Below are positions 1 through 11,686 of a stretch of 64,000 nt of DNA, in pieces. This stretch comes from Macrolepiota albuminosa. Taxonomy: Eukaryota; Basidiomycota; Agaricomycetes; Agaricales; Agaricaceae. The notes under the pieces are model-generated. The model was not told the DNA's origin. It worked only from the letters and a program-made list of their open reading frames with translations, and did no database searches. The stretch lies in NCBI GenBank assembly GCA_027475525.1, contig JAMWFC010000065.1, positions 314,188 through 378,187 on the forward strand, read 5' to 3'. Position numbers and translations under genes: made by a program. Every line of letters starts with the position of its first letter. Positions within the stretch are counted from its first letter, which is position 1.

Positions 1-230
1 GTACTTCGGACTCAGCAACTGTATAAATATCAATCTCTCATCCTGCTCTTAAGCGTAATCAGTGTCTAAGCCATGGTGAGGTAGGCATGAACAAGAGTCA
101 GAAAGTGTTGCCAATGTGCCTACATGGCGAATCATACCAGGTTCCCATTCCCACTTGAAAATCATTTCAATCTTCTGAAGACAAAGGAGTCGATTAGGTT
201 GAATGACAAGGAAGTCATGATTCATCCACC

Positions 231-470
231 TTCTTGAGCACTATTGAAAGCCAAATTTTTTCCCAAGTTCTTTGCATCTCTTTTCAGCTCTGTAGGCAGG
301 TATTTACCGCTCGCCAGAGCATCTTTCAACTGCTGTTTTCGCTTGCAAGTTTGTCATTCTTGGGCTTCTTGAGATTTTGCGTATATGAATTGGCGGCGCT
401 CCCTGATTTGACGACAAAGCTTCCGGTTGGTGAGAATGCATAAAATAATTAAAATGTCCTCAACATACCA
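231..470 (-). pseudogene. IMP4: IMP4 (U3 snoRNP protein) 5' gene fragment
   Basis: Minus-strand translation from about 419 down to 231 gives an arginine-rich stretch containing RQIRERRQFIYAKSQEAQE, then a stop, then RKQQLKDALASGKYLPTEL and KNLGKNLAF. This matches the N-terminus of IMP4, a Brix-domain protein of the small-subunit processome that pairs U3 snoRNA with pre-rRNA in the nucleolus. A short upstream ATG-TTG-AG at about 470 resembles the usual tiny first exon. The in-frame TGA sits where the family has arginine (CGA to TGA). No Brix domain (DPKI..TTSRDPS) follows in positions 1-230, so only the first roughly 65 residues are present. It is probably a captured or duplicated fragment. 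The family call rests on recall of the conserved N-terminus. Confidence 0.6.
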
Positions 471-569
471 TTTGGGTCTCCGAAGAGTCAAAAAAGCTTC
501 CGGTTGGTGAGAATGCATAAAATAATTAAAATGTCCTCAACATACCATTTGGGTCTCCGAAGAGTCAAA
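416..569. repeat. 77-bp exact tandem duplication (1)
   Basis: Positions 416-492 and 493-569 are identical. The duplication lies at the 5' edge of the IMP4 fragment. It is one of several duplications of exactly this spacing in the window and is probably an assembly artefact. Confidence 0.9.
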
Positions 570-1157
570 AGCGCTAGCTCTTCTACTTGGCAATCAATTT
601 CAAAGTTTGTGACATGACAAGATTTTGTCACAATGCTCGAAATACTTGTCAAAAATATGTCATCTAATTCACTGCTGGCAGCAGAAGCTGTTTCCTTTGG
701 AAAAATTAAAAAAGAACCATGTTATGCAACTTCCATGACATGTTTCCTTGAGAAATATGTAAGCATTTTCTCAGTGTAAAAGTTAAGAAAATGACAAGTC
801 GATAGCTACCTATCTAGCATAGGTAGATTATGTTATTGTAATATAACAATTCATCTATTGACGATGTAAACGACTGCTGGAGCAAAGAAATAATGAAACA
901 TTCACACATCCGACAAAAAATATAACAAATTACATACACAATAAAAAATATATAAACAGGAAACAAACTAGAATAAAATAAAATAAAGGATAGCAAAACA
1001 AACAAATAAAAGTAAAAAAACATATTTGTATATATATGAGCAATTATAATAATCCCTTGACTTGGTGAAATAAACACACAATAATGTGCTCAACACAAGA
1101 AAATTATATATATGTGTATATAAAGAAAATGCAAGGATTTTTCAACATGAGGATGAA
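570..1157. other. AT-rich non-coding stretch
   Basis: A/T-rich sequence with many A runs between 880 and 1060. The open frames here are low-complexity and show no recognisable protein. I see no gene. Confidence 0.5.
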
Positions 1158-1345
1158 CATAATAGCCAGTAGAGATAGCTGAAAGGGAGCAAATATCGAG
1201 GACTTGGTAGTAATAGCTGGTAGTAATAGCCGGTAAAGATAGCCAAAAGGGAGCAAATATCAAGGATATGGCAGTAATAGCCAGTAGTAATAGCTGGTAA
1301 AGATAGCCAAAAGGGAGCAAATATCGAAGACATAGCCAGTAGAGG
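1158..1345. repeat. Minisatellite, about 64 bp x 3
   Basis: The core GGGAGCAAATATC recurs at 1185, 1249 and 1313, each within a longer unit built from AATAGC(C/T)GGTA-like blocks. Period is 64 bp with a few substitutions. The open frames crossing it are repeat translations and not genes. Confidence 0.8.
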
Positions 1346-1649
1346 AAGAAACACGGCAATTGCTGAGATCACGTGAGGGGCACAAATTTTGAGGACAAAA
1401 TGCGTGCCAAAGCAGGTAGTAAAACCCAGTGAAAAGTCGATCAGGGCAGAACAAAGGAGATTAAGGGAAATCGACTCTGCTAATCAGATCTTGTTTTGGC
1501 TTGCCCACTCTTGAACTTTTAGACTTTTATCAAGTGAGGCAGAGGAAGATAATATATGTTAGTTCACCAGGTTTATTATTGGTCTCAAGTACACTCAATA
1601 ATACTCAATCAAACAATGCTACAATACAGTAATTATCTGTTGCAACTAG

Positions 1650-2340
1650 AGGTATTCTCATGTGCACAAAAGAAGCTACCACAGAGTGCTGCATCAGAAA
1701 TTATCTATAAGTCAGCTTGCATAGATATACGCACTAAGGTGAGAGAACGAAGCACACCCAACACTGGGAAAGAATCTACACAAAACATACGAGGACTCGA
1801 GGTGGCAAATTTGGAACATGTGGTTGCCTGCATGAAAGAAGCCAGCACAAAAACGTTACATCAGGAATAATTTAAGTCAATTAGCATGAATGTACATATC
1901 AGAATAAGGAAATAGAGTATGTCTAAGACAGGGGAGGAATCTACATTGTGCTTGGATGAGAAAGATTATGACACAGTAACTGAATCATACCAGGACTTTA
2001 AGATGAGTAACCATGTGGTCGCATGGGCAACAAAAGCTAGCACACAAATGCTGCATCAGAAATAAGATAAGTCCATCAGCACGGATGTATATACCAAGTT
2101 AAGGGAATGAAGTGTATCCTTGCCCTTGAATGAGGTCAACAATATATAAGTCGGTGGCCAAAACATACCAGGACTCGAGATAAGAAATCCATGTCAAAGA
2201 CAGGAACAGAATCTATGTCGCATGCCTGAATGAGAGTCATGAATATAGTAGTTAGCGACTGAAATATACCAAGACTTTGTTGATATAGCAAGCATGTGGT
2301 ATTTCTTTTGATGTGATCAGTAACGCAACAATTCAACATA
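1650..2340. repeat. Degenerate tandem repeat, about 190 bp period
   Basis: Related blocks recur around 1680, 1855 and 2045. Each has a GCTGCATCAGAAAT-like start, a AAGTC..(T/C)..GCA.G.ATGTA..TA middle and, later, a CATACCAGGACT segment. Copies differ by many substitutions. They lie just beyond the 3' side of the minus-strand DNA transposon and could be its subterminal repeats; this is inference. Confidence 0.5.
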
Positions 2341-2427
2341 AGATAACACACCTGGAGAGTCTCTGCATCAAGTGAATCCCAGTAGATGGTCCATTGTTCC
2401 TCAGTTCCATGGTTATTTTCTATCCAT

Positions 2428-4403
2428 TCACATTTGCAGATACTTCTGCAAATTTGTCTCAGTGATTAGTGCAAAAAGTTGTAAGAAATACATGTACTTG
2501 GCATTATTTGCTTTTCCTGCTTTAGCTTTTTTAGATTTCTTCTTTGCTGCCTCCTCTGTAAGCTCAGTGCTTTGATGTAGTGCTTTCAACGTTTTTGTTG
2601 ATTTGATAATTGGAGCAACTGGAGGTAATTGTGGTGCTGGTGGCCAGATTGGTGTCGTGGATGAAGAGGAATTGCTAGCATTAGTCAAGGTTGCAGCTAT
2701 GAGGGATGGAAGGCTGGGAGTTTCTGAGATGGTGCTTGGGACAATCGGTGCTGGCTCTGGGTTTGCAAGTGGGGTAGTTGGGGCTGTAGAAGCAGTGAAG
2801 AATGGAACTGGGGTCGAAGAAGTTTTTTCAGAGACATCTGATGGAACCAGTATTAGTCATCATCAGAATTACTAAATAATGAAAAGCATATTTGAACTGG
2901 AGACGGTAGTCAAGGAAGGAGTCAGAGAGTTCAAAGATTCTGACATTGTTGGAGTAGACAAAGTCAGAGCAGAGGTCGAGATCAAAGCAGCAGCAGTGGA
3001 AGCAGAGGTGATGGCTATAGAGGTAGTTAAAGCTGTGCTCAATGGAGAAATTGGTCTAAAAGTTGCAGGGGCTCATGCAAGCAAAGAAAGGTTGGATCCC
3101 TGTGGTACAGTTGTTGTTGCAATGGTAGTCAGGTCTAAAAAAACAGTAGCACTAGAATGTGCTATTAGCCAAGTATAAAATACCCAATTGAAGAACTTGC
3201 AGTGGATTTCTGATCTGAAACCACAGTCAACTGGCTTCTGGACAAGACCAAATGCATAGACTCACCTTTAATGAAGCATTTGCCTTGGTGGAAACCTTGG
3301 CAGAATTTTCGATATGGCTCTTGATGTCAGCAGCTAGAAGTAGACTCATTCGTGACTTCTTTGAGGGCCGAGAAGGCAATTTTGAAGATATAGATCATTT
3401 TGGTGCATTTCTTGCTGTGGCCTTGACTTTGACCTCTGAAAAGGCAAGAAAGGTGTCCAGCTGCCCAGGATGGATAGTTGTCAATTGCAATTTGATGTGC
3501 CTTCCAGTTATTTGCACCATATGAAAATTCCGGATGGTGACTACACATGTGGTGCTCATAGTAGTTCATTGCAGCTAAGTTAGCATTAGCCCATGTCTTT
3601 GGAGCCATATCATTGTTGAGCAGGTACTGCCAGATCGATCTTGCATCAATGCAGTATTGCTCCACCTCCTGCGATGTGATGGTGTTGCTATTGATGTCTT
3701 GAACATACCATGTCATTGTATTCCCATGAGACTTAGCCTGGTGATGGAGGTTTGTAAACCCTTTCTTTTCCTTCTTTGCTGCATGATATTTCTTTTGAGT
3801 CCAATATGTTATCTGTGGAAAATCATCTGCATCTAAGTATGGAACTGAAAAGGTTGCAGAAAAGTCAGGTTTTGTTGATTTGGCTGCCTTTGTTTCTACA
3901 GACTTGGAGCAGGCACTAAGAGTGTTGATAATATCCAATTGTGAAGATCTAGATGACAAAGTGAATATTAGATAGGTATCATCTGAACTGTAGATTATAT
4001 GCGCACTTCATTGTTGATAACAGCTTTTGTTGGTTCTCTTCCATGGAGTTCTTTATGTGTTCAAGCTGCCATGCCATCAAATTGTTCTGGTGGGCCAGAT
4101 CAGCTAAAGATGCATCCAAACTGCGAATTGCATTCAAAATGAGATCATTTTGTGGTCTCTCCCAAAAAATGGTATTATTCAAGGTGTTCTGTATATTCAA
4201 GAAGGTCAGGACTACGCATAATGTGTTTTGAGACTTACTATAGCACTGGAGTTTTGCATTCTTTGAGAGTGTCCATCCTCCATACTTCCTACATGCTGTG
4301 ATAGTCTTTGTGATCTACTGTCATAGACATTGTCAAACTGGTATTTATGATGAAGTGAAGATGAACCAGTATGAAAGGGAAATGATGTCGACAGAGATGA
4401 CAT
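2428..4403 (-). pseudogene. Second (accessory) gene of the Tnp2/CACTA-like transposon
   Basis: Minus-strand coding pieces run from MSSLSTSFPFHTGSSS at 4403, through a segment with an NAIRSLDASLADLAHQ helix (4200-3979), a conserved block at 3959-3327 (ITYWTQKKYHAAKKEKKG ... WKAHQIAIDNYPSW), to a Ser/Pro/Thr-rich tail and a lysine-rich end (KKKSKKAKAGK) at 2688-2428. The W-K-A-x-x-I-A-x-x-x-Y-P-x-W block recurs in uncharacterised proteins encoded beside Tnp2-like transposases in Agaricomycetes (from memory). The pieces are in different frames, so either several introns or frameshifts separate them. Function unknown; it may bind DNA or assist transposition. It follows the transposase on the same strand with about 50 bp between them. 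Confidence 0.5.
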
Positions 4404-4456
4404 AGTGGAAAGTAGAAAAGGTCATGATCTCATTAAAGTAATGATCGCAATTAGTA

Positions 4457-7400
4457 TTACAATGGTGTATGTAAAATAGCACCTTCTTGAAAATCCTCCT
4501 CATCCTCATGCCCACCAGCTTCAAAGGCACCACTTAACTCAGCAATATCAAGACCAGGCTTTTCCACCAAAAAAACCCAATCTTTCCATCCATCACCAAG
4601 CATCTTCACAAAATGCAGAGCCATACATACCACAGATTGTATAGTCTTGATATCCACTACAACAACTCGCTCTCCATTTGCCGGTTTGCATGTCTATAAA
4701 GTATAGGATGACTCATGTAGCAGATCGGAATTGGAACGGCTATAAAAATCAATCATTGCAAGTATTTGTATTTCTTCTTCAATTGCAAGTCAGAAATAGA
4801 AGTGAACCTCTCCAAATTCCAGACATTCATGATAAGTCAGCTAATGTGTATGTCAGAGAAATATACTATGATGTAAAGAATAATAGACTAACTTTCACAT
4901 TTCTTGCCATGTGTAATCTTGAGAAAGGCTTTTCTGCTTCCTTCCAGAGTGAATGTGAAACTTGGCTATTCGGTAGACATAATCGAGCCCACCAAACCAG
5001 GCTGAACTCCCTATATAGAACCTCATAGTTTTTACTTTCTAAATAATGTTGAAGTGCTTCATTTTCCAGAGCCATTATTGGATGAGAGCATGAGTCTATT
5101 GCACAAAGAAGCACATAGCCTTCTCTAAGGTCAATACCTCCACATGGAATGTGGCCTTTCTTCTGCCTTTCCTGTCTAATGCTGGAACTATAGCTTTAAG
5201 ACAGTTGATCTCAGCTCGCTGAACTGCACGATGAGAGAGGTGCTTATAAAGATCTAAATGTTGTTTGAGTTCTTCGGTAAGATTGCCAATAGTATGCTCC
5301 ATTGTCCACTGTGAATATGTGATGCCTGGGCCCACTCATATAACTTCACCAGCTAAATGTGATAGTCCATGTAGAGATTGACGTAACATATGGATTTGAT
5401 CTGCATGGCACTGAATATATATGGATTCAAATTCAGCAATGAATTGAATAAGATTCAGGTGAGCTGTCTGGATTTGTTGATGTGTGATTGACTTTTGATA
5501 GATTATGCGAATTCCAGAGACAAGTTTGCAATAAGAGTGTCATATATCAGTGGGAAGGACACAGTACAAGAGACCAGGACCTAGTTCAAAGAAGTAAAGT
5601 AAGAACTCCCATGCCTTGTATCCACTATTGATTTTCTCTGCAGGATTTTGTGGTGGTCAATCAAATGATCCTGGAAGATATGGTGTATATTGTGCAATGT
5701 CCTGTCCATGAGCCTGCCATTTTGTACCTTCTAAAACTGCCCAATACCAGTTGTTTTGTGAGTCTGATTCACTACATTCAAACTTTCCATGCCATAAAGA
5801 AATGAGGAGATTGGCAAGGTTTAGAATAAGATGCATAATATCACCAGGAAACATGTGTGGAACTTCAAGGTATGTTCCTTTTGGAAGACCAGAAAAGATA
5901 CTTGGTTGGCAAATACCTGTTTCATGATGGTTGAGTTCATATTCCTGTTTAGTAGTAGATGACACAACAAGTGCCAGACTTTCATTGTACTGATTGACAC
6001 TTATATCATGTACAATGTGGGCAGGAATATCATTGTGATTGCATCCAGGGGCATTGTAATTGTTGGGTTTTGATAGAAGAGGAAAGTAGTAAGAGGATCC
6101 AGGTTTTCTCCATCCAACAAGTCTGCACCACAAGCGACAGCCAATCTTTCCAGAATGTCCAACAAGTCCATTCAGATAAACCATTCCGGGCTCATTTGCA
6201 GTTGCAAGAATGATATACAGCCTTGATGTGTAGAGGGTTTTTGTGTTGGCATTCCATATCAGAAGACCACCATGGTGATTGATAGCAGCAACTGAATGAA
6301 GTCTGACATAAAGATACGACTGTGCATTCTTAATTTTGTTGAGACCAGGCAAAATACCACCAGGAAAAACATATTTTTTCTGGTATCTCAAACCAGGTGC
6401 AAGGTTGATAAATATCCAGATATAGACCCAGCAGTTGGAAGCCTTGTTACAATAGATCTGGCAACCATCGAAGGATAGCATGAGCAGTATCTTGTGCTCT
6501 GTACATTTGCCACAGCATGAAGAATATTAGATCCACAGGCAATATCATCAAAGACATCAATATCATTGCCAAGGTCAAGTTAATCCAATAGTTTATGTAG
6601 TCGCTGAAAGAAATACTCCATTTCAGCAGCCATTTTAGCATGCCACATAAGTACCTGGATTGCAAATGGGATCGGAATAGTGTTGAGTGTTTGACATGGT
6701 TTGCCTTCCACATCGTAGCATGGTTCATTGCAATGACGACATGTATTGCAGTTTGATAAAGGGCCTGTGTAAGCCATGCAGCTATTCGGGCACATTTCCT
6801 TGACAATCAGTTGCATGCCTATAATATCTGCAATGAGTCTTCTGATTTGATCGTAGGAAAGTATATTGTCCTCGGGATGTGCAATCTTGATGGCTTCCTT
6901 TGATGCATTGTATGATTTGATGGTCCGTGAAGCCAGAAAGAAACGGATTGATAAAAGTGTATCACAATCATGATTGTTGTCAAATTCAAAGGATTTACAA
7001 GGAGAGTTGAGCAATGATTCGATGTCAGCTGTAGTGAAGTCTCCATTCTCGAGAGTTGCATTCTGGAGAGATTGAATATACTGTTGTGTTACTCGAATAG
7101 TAGTCAAGTCACTTAAAGGAGCCAGATCATTTTCAGGATTGTCTATCTCCTCAGAGTTGACCTCAGCGTCACAACTGGTATGTACTTCCGCCAAATCGCT
7201 TCCAGGGTCAGATGTAGGAGATCGAGGAGGGAGAGGTGGTGGTGAATAAGAGTGTGACCTGGACTGTGACTGAGACAGAGATATCATTCCAGCCCCAGAG
7301 AGAGGTTGTGACAAAGAACCAGAACAAAGTAGAGACTGAGAATGAGAACCAAAGGGAGACAAAAAAACCAGAAGGAAATTGAGAATCAGGACGGAAATTT

Positions 7401-7850
7401 GATTCATATTCCACGTCATCATTATCTCTTCCCTTGAATTTTAAAGAGACCATCAGTTGTCAAATAAAATAATATATTCTCTATCACCTCTTCTACAGAC
7501 ACTTCTTGGTGTAACATCAGTTCCTCTTCTTTGAGTTCTGTGTCATGCATAGTGGTGCTCCTGTTCTGCTGGGATGTGGTTGGTGACTGGGAATTTTCAA
7601 GTTTCTTGAAGTGATTGTAGTATGTCGCCTTTGAAACTTCCTTTCTATGTTTGCAGTAATGGGGGCATTCACAGAACCAGCGACAATTTTCATTGCAGGG
7701 AGTGCGAGCCATGGAAAGAACGGTGCGGCAAAGAAAACTTGAAAATCTCAGGCAAAAAAGATAGATGCAAAGGATGTCAACGAAATTCAATTCAGGAGTA
7801 CATGCGTCATTCTTGACGACGACTAGGACTAGTTGGCTATCAACTATCAA
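4457..7850 (-). pseudogene. Tnp2-like (CACTA/EnSpm superfamily) transposase, decayed
   Basis: Ordered minus-strand segments match the basidiomycete Tnp2-type transposase. N-terminal Cys/His knuckle near 7690 (CRWFCECPHYCKHRKEVSK). Ser-rich linker (7422-7208). Central CPNSCMAYTGPL...CRHCNEPCYD zinc motif at about 6700-6800. LSFDGCQIY and KKYVFPGGILPG at 6340-6480. TQWTMEHTIGNL-like block (here YSQWTMEHTIGNL) at 5300. RLCLPNSQVSHSLWKE and RMARNVK-like block near 4900-5000. C-terminal EKPGLDIAELSG near 4560. The family cuts and pastes DNA by an RNase H-fold mechanism. Segments change frame several times and arginines are replaced by cysteine (NEPCYD where RYD is usual), so the copy looks inactive. 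No terminal inverted repeats or target duplication could be fixed. Confidence 0.7.
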
Positions 7851-8013
7851 CTAGTGACTACTTCTTGTCGCTGTCAAGGATCAAATTCAAAGACCGGTTT
7901 CGATCTCGCTTGATTGGACTTGTTTGTCTCGATATCCCTTGTTCTGGCCCGATTGACTTTTCACTGGGACCTCTGCAGTTAAACGAATATATGAGAAAAT
8001 GTAGCATCGAAAT

Positions 8014-8035
8014 GGGTCACACAATCGTGTGACCC
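8014..8035. repeat. Perfect inverted repeat (hairpin)
   Basis: GGGTCACAC - AATC - GTGTGACCC: 9-bp arms around a 4-nt loop. Possible subterminal element of the adjacent transposon. Confidence 0.75.
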
Positions 8036-8193
8036 GCGTGTTCAATTAAAAGGGGGACTAGAATAGACTAAAGCGACTAGAAGTAAAAGCTGTGAGCGGG
8101 GGGCCACCGCGACCTTCCCATCACGTGCTTACTTTTAGATATTCTGGTGAAGATAGAAATAAAAGTTCTATGCACCGGAATAGCTAAGTGAGA

Positions 8194-8210
8194 GGTGAGC
8201 AGTGCTCACC
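8194..8210. repeat. 17-bp palindrome GGTGAGCAGTGCTCACC
   Basis: Eight-base perfect arms around a single G. It is the best of a group of GTGAG/CTCAC words in this stretch. Confidence 0.75.
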
Positions 8211-9175
8211 ATGGGGCCATGGATAATGTCTCACCGATAACGAGAAAAATAAGTAAAAAGAAAAATAAAATACAGCAAAGTGATGTGCGAGAACTGTATG
8301 TCAACAGTACTCACAGTGAGACAAGATCTTTAACGTGAGAGAGCGAACTGTGCGCTCACCTGGGCAGCCGGAGGAGAAGGAGAACGACAACTGAGAAGGC
8401 TACCCAGAATGTCTGAGACCATGAGCCCTACTGTTCGCGACACGGAAACCGCCAGACCCTGGCAACGTGCCGAGAACGGCATCTGGCCGAAGAAAGGGGA
8501 GAGGGGTGACGTGACGATCGGAGGACTTCTTGGCACGCAGAGGCCTCCGAAAACGCTCCTCACCTCCGGTAGTCGCCTTTACGCCGAGTAAAACCTCAGT
8601 CTACTAAAGTAGACCTCGGAACAATACACTAACTATGCCATATATCAATCCTTATATTGTTCTTAGGTACAGTACAAATACAGTCATTTATACCGGACTG
8701 AGGATCAATACTTATATTGTTCTTAGATCCGGCTAATCAGGGGATCCGGATTCCCTTACGGTGGGCTGCCAAAAGACAAGCAACAAAATCGATGCAAATT
8801 TTCTATAATCATTAGGAGCTAGCATACTGCAGATACGCCTAGTAATTGACAAAACCACCAAAAAAAAGAATCCTATTCTCGTTTCTTCCCACTAATTAGA
8901 GCTGGTGAAGTGATTTTATTCGTGTATCATTTTATATTTCCGTGTCTTTTAATGTTATGTAGACGCCTGACCACACACTCGCTTAGCATCCGACCTGACA
9001 CGTCTTTTACTTCCTCACTCAAATGGCTTTTCGCGGAACAACGTTTACCTCGAGCTGTCGAACCAATAATGACCGGCGGTCTAACGATGGTAAGCTATTG
9101 TCTCGCCTGGGAAATGATGTCGAAGGGTGACTGATTTGGGAAAACTTTCTTTTATATTTCTCCGTGGCCTTAAAC

Positions 9176-10388
9176 ATGCCTATGATCACTCGTTTGCGCC
9201 GCGCACGCGTGTTGCGCTCAGACATACAAGTTGTCTCGGACGTGGATGTAGAAACAGACCGCGATCGGCCCCGGAGACCGGCGCAAGAACGAAAGAAGGG
9301 GGATGAGCCTGGTGACGAGGAGCGTTCCGACGTGGATATTGAGACTTTTACTGAGCGAGAGGATGATGATGATGACGATGAGGAGGATGAGGCGGTCGTT
9401 GAAGATGAAGAAGACGACGAGATTGGGTCGGACGCAGATGACGTACCGAAGGTTAACCTGAAGATACGGCTCAAGTTGCCAACAACGAACGCGTCGAGTA
9501 GATACGAGACGCCCACGGTTGAGTCGGAGGCCTCGTTGGATTTTCAACCCCATAGTAAACGTCCCTTGACTTCAAGACAAGCTGCCCTGGCCAACGTTGT
9601 AGATCCTTCTCATGTCTCGCTTGGTGATTTTCGACAGAAAAAAGCACCTCTTAACGAGGCAGCACTTGCTCTTCGACGCGAAGAGACAGCCAGGAAACGC
9701 AAGAATCTCACTGAGAAGAAGCTCGAGGACGAAAAGGTATGTGTGTTCCCACAAGTCCATCCATGTCCAAACTCTGAAAGCTTAATATTGCCGATACCAG
9801 CTTGAAACGATCAACCGCTTACTCAGTAAACAATCTCGCTCCAGAAAGAAACGGAATACTGCCCAGCGTCCAGACATGGACTGTATCACACCCGCTGATA
9901 TCACACGCTCCAACTCCAACTCTGTCTACGCCCCCTCCAGACCTACAAAGAATCCGAAAAAGTCTGGTCTTGAAGACGAACGATACGACGACGAAGGTGA
10001 AGAAGAGGAAGTCATAGGCCAAGATGAAGAGGCCGCCGCCGAAGAAACCCCGGAGGAGGTACAGATCCCAACGATGTACCGCTGGGTGTCGACGTCGCAG
10101 GTACACCCTCTACCAGACGGCGAAGGGCAGACAGATGGTACTGTGCGTATGCAGATCACGTTTTCTGTCCCGACGTGTGCGCTTCCACAGACCGACGAGA
10201 CGAAGACGGCATCTCTGCCGCCCAGTGCACTGTCTGTAGCGCAACCTCTTCCGCGCCCGATGACCTGTGGTATGCCGGGGTGTACTAGGCCGTTTCGATA
10301 CCGCTTGGTTAAGGATTGTACCAGGGGGGCGTGCGGTATTTCGTGTCTGAAGCAATTGGAGGCTTCTGTGGATATTCCCTCATTATAA
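9176..10388 (+). CDS. IES2: INO80 chromatin-remodelling complex subunit Ies2 (PAPA-1 domain)
   Basis: Two exons, 9176-9736 and 9801-10388, with a 64-bp intron (GTATGT...CCAG) that keeps frame. Product about 382 residues. A basic N-terminus is followed by a long Asp/Glu run (residues about 55-85), then LKIRLKLP, then the PAPA-1 region with SRQAALANVVDPSHVSL and RREETARKRKNLTEKKLEDEK, continuing over the splice into LETINRLLSKQSRSRKKR. The C-terminus has TMYRWVSTS and the family ending CGMPGCTRPFRYRLVKD...CGISCLKQLE. Ies2 is a nuclear subunit that activates the ATPase of the INO80 nucleosome remodeller. The start is the ATG at 9176; an in-frame GTG lies 12 bp upstream but has no support. The gene looks intact. 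A Ty3/gypsy LTR begins about 300 bp downstream. Confidence 0.85.
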
Positions 10389-10689
10389 TTCATATACCTA
10401 GTGGATCTGTATTTCATGTAACAGGATGTAATTATGTTGTACAATTACTGTATCTAAATTCATTGCCAGTGCTAAGTCCCTAAAACTATCTCCATATAAA
10501 TGGTTCACCTCCGACTAAAGATAATCGAGACGAATTCAAATGTTGAAAGACCTCAGGATCATTTGGAGGACCTGAAACCCCACCGGACTTTCTTCAATCG
10601 ACTGTTTGGTGCCGTTCCTGGGTCATAGATATGACCGGTTGTGGTCAGCGTCAAAATAACGAGACCATAACGAGACCTTAGCCAGACCC
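10389..10689. other. Spacer between Ies2 and the Ty3/gypsy element
   Basis: About 300 bp of 3' flank. I see no gene, RNA or clear repeat beyond the target-site bases next to the LTR. Confidence 0.5.
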
Positions 10690-10693
10690 ACGT

Positions 10694-11673
10694 TGTGGCA
10701 GTGGGATGGAGTAACAGATGGATCGGATAAGAGAACGGAAGAGTCGGGAGTAGAGGATATGGGTGGAAGTCGAATAGGAATGGGAAATGCGAGGATGTGC
10801 AGCGCACGTAAAATACCGAATGCTGCGACGTGACGAAGTTTGTAGACCAGCGATAGAGAGGCCTCGGTAAGAATAAAGAGAGACAAGCGAAGTCAAGCAC
10901 TAGACAGATTCCTGAGAGAGTGAGACGTAGAGACAGCCCAGCAGTCGAGAATACAAGACTCTAGAGGACTGCGAGGATAGAGAAGCCGAGAAGCTTGATC
11001 AAGCCAGAAAGCGAGCCGACGCAGACGGGAATCAAGCCGAGTCAGGGAGACCAGAGTTCCGAGTTGCCGAAAACAGAGCCGAGACGAAGAAGAGACAGAG
11101 CCAAGCCAGACAGAATCAGAGCCGAGACAGAGAAGAGAAAACTCCGAGAAGCCGAGAAGAACCGAGCACGCCGCCGAAGACAGCGAACACACAATGCCTG
11201 ACGTCGGATCAGACGTCGACAAAGCCAGAAGTATGCCAGACAGAACGAGACCCCGAGAGCAGACCAGACGACGACGAGACAGAGTTACGAGACGTGCGAA
11301 ACAAGCTCAGTTCTAGACCAGGAAATGTGGGGTACGAAAACCTGGTTTATTGGTATGTTTTCTCGCCTTTTATACATATCTTACGTGCTCTCGGTATCGA
11401 CGATCTATCCCGAAGTTACTCCAAATCGCCGATTCCTCCCCGATTCTGTTTCTGACCGCTGGTTGGTCTCGTAATGTCGAAACTCTATTTCCATCCTCGC
11501 CTTATTCGTACAACCCATTTCCTAATCCGGTTCCGTCATTTGTTACCTTGGTTTTACTCGACTACTTTCTCTTCATTCTACCCGCACTTGTCGAATTCGT
11601 AGTTGAACTTAATGTACTTGTCCATCGTCGCCTTCAACCTGGTTCCGTCAGCAGTCCTTCCCCCTCTACCACA
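10694..11673 (-). repeat. gypsy-1 3' LTR
   Basis: 980 bp, TGTGG...CCACA. The purine-rich middle (GA-rich) gives long spurious open frames. TATAAAAG on the minus strand lies at 11368-11375. Confidence 0.92.
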
Positions 11674-11686
11674 GATTGGGGGCGAT

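Larger units (their letters stand above)
7851..9175. other. Intergenic region with clustered GTGAG/CTCAC hairpins
   Basis: No protein or RNA gene could be supported. The stretch holds several short perfect inverted repeats: 8014-8035 (GGGTCACAC with a 4-nt loop) and 8194-8210 (GGTGAGCAGTGCTCACC). It also holds repeated GTGAG/CTCAC words between 8185 and 8370, and a direct repeat CTTATATTGTTCTTAG at about 8651 and 8711. It covers both the 5' side of the minus-strand transposon and the promoter side of the Ies2 gene. Confidence 0.5.

Noticed and set aside
8409..8591. Small protein gene in the GC-rich patch (MSETMSPTVRDTETARPW)
   Set aside because: 60 codons, overlapped by a minus-strand frame, no recognised domain and no supporting signals.
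9164..9175. Upstream GTG start for Ies2
   Set aside because: The first ATG at 9176 gives the expected N-terminus; GTG starts are not expected for nuclear genes.
10893..11222. Long charged (Arg/Glu/Lys) and Ser-rich open frames in the GA-rich region
   Set aside because: They lie inside the gypsy-1 LTR and recur in the other LTR; they are translations of purine-rich repeat DNA.
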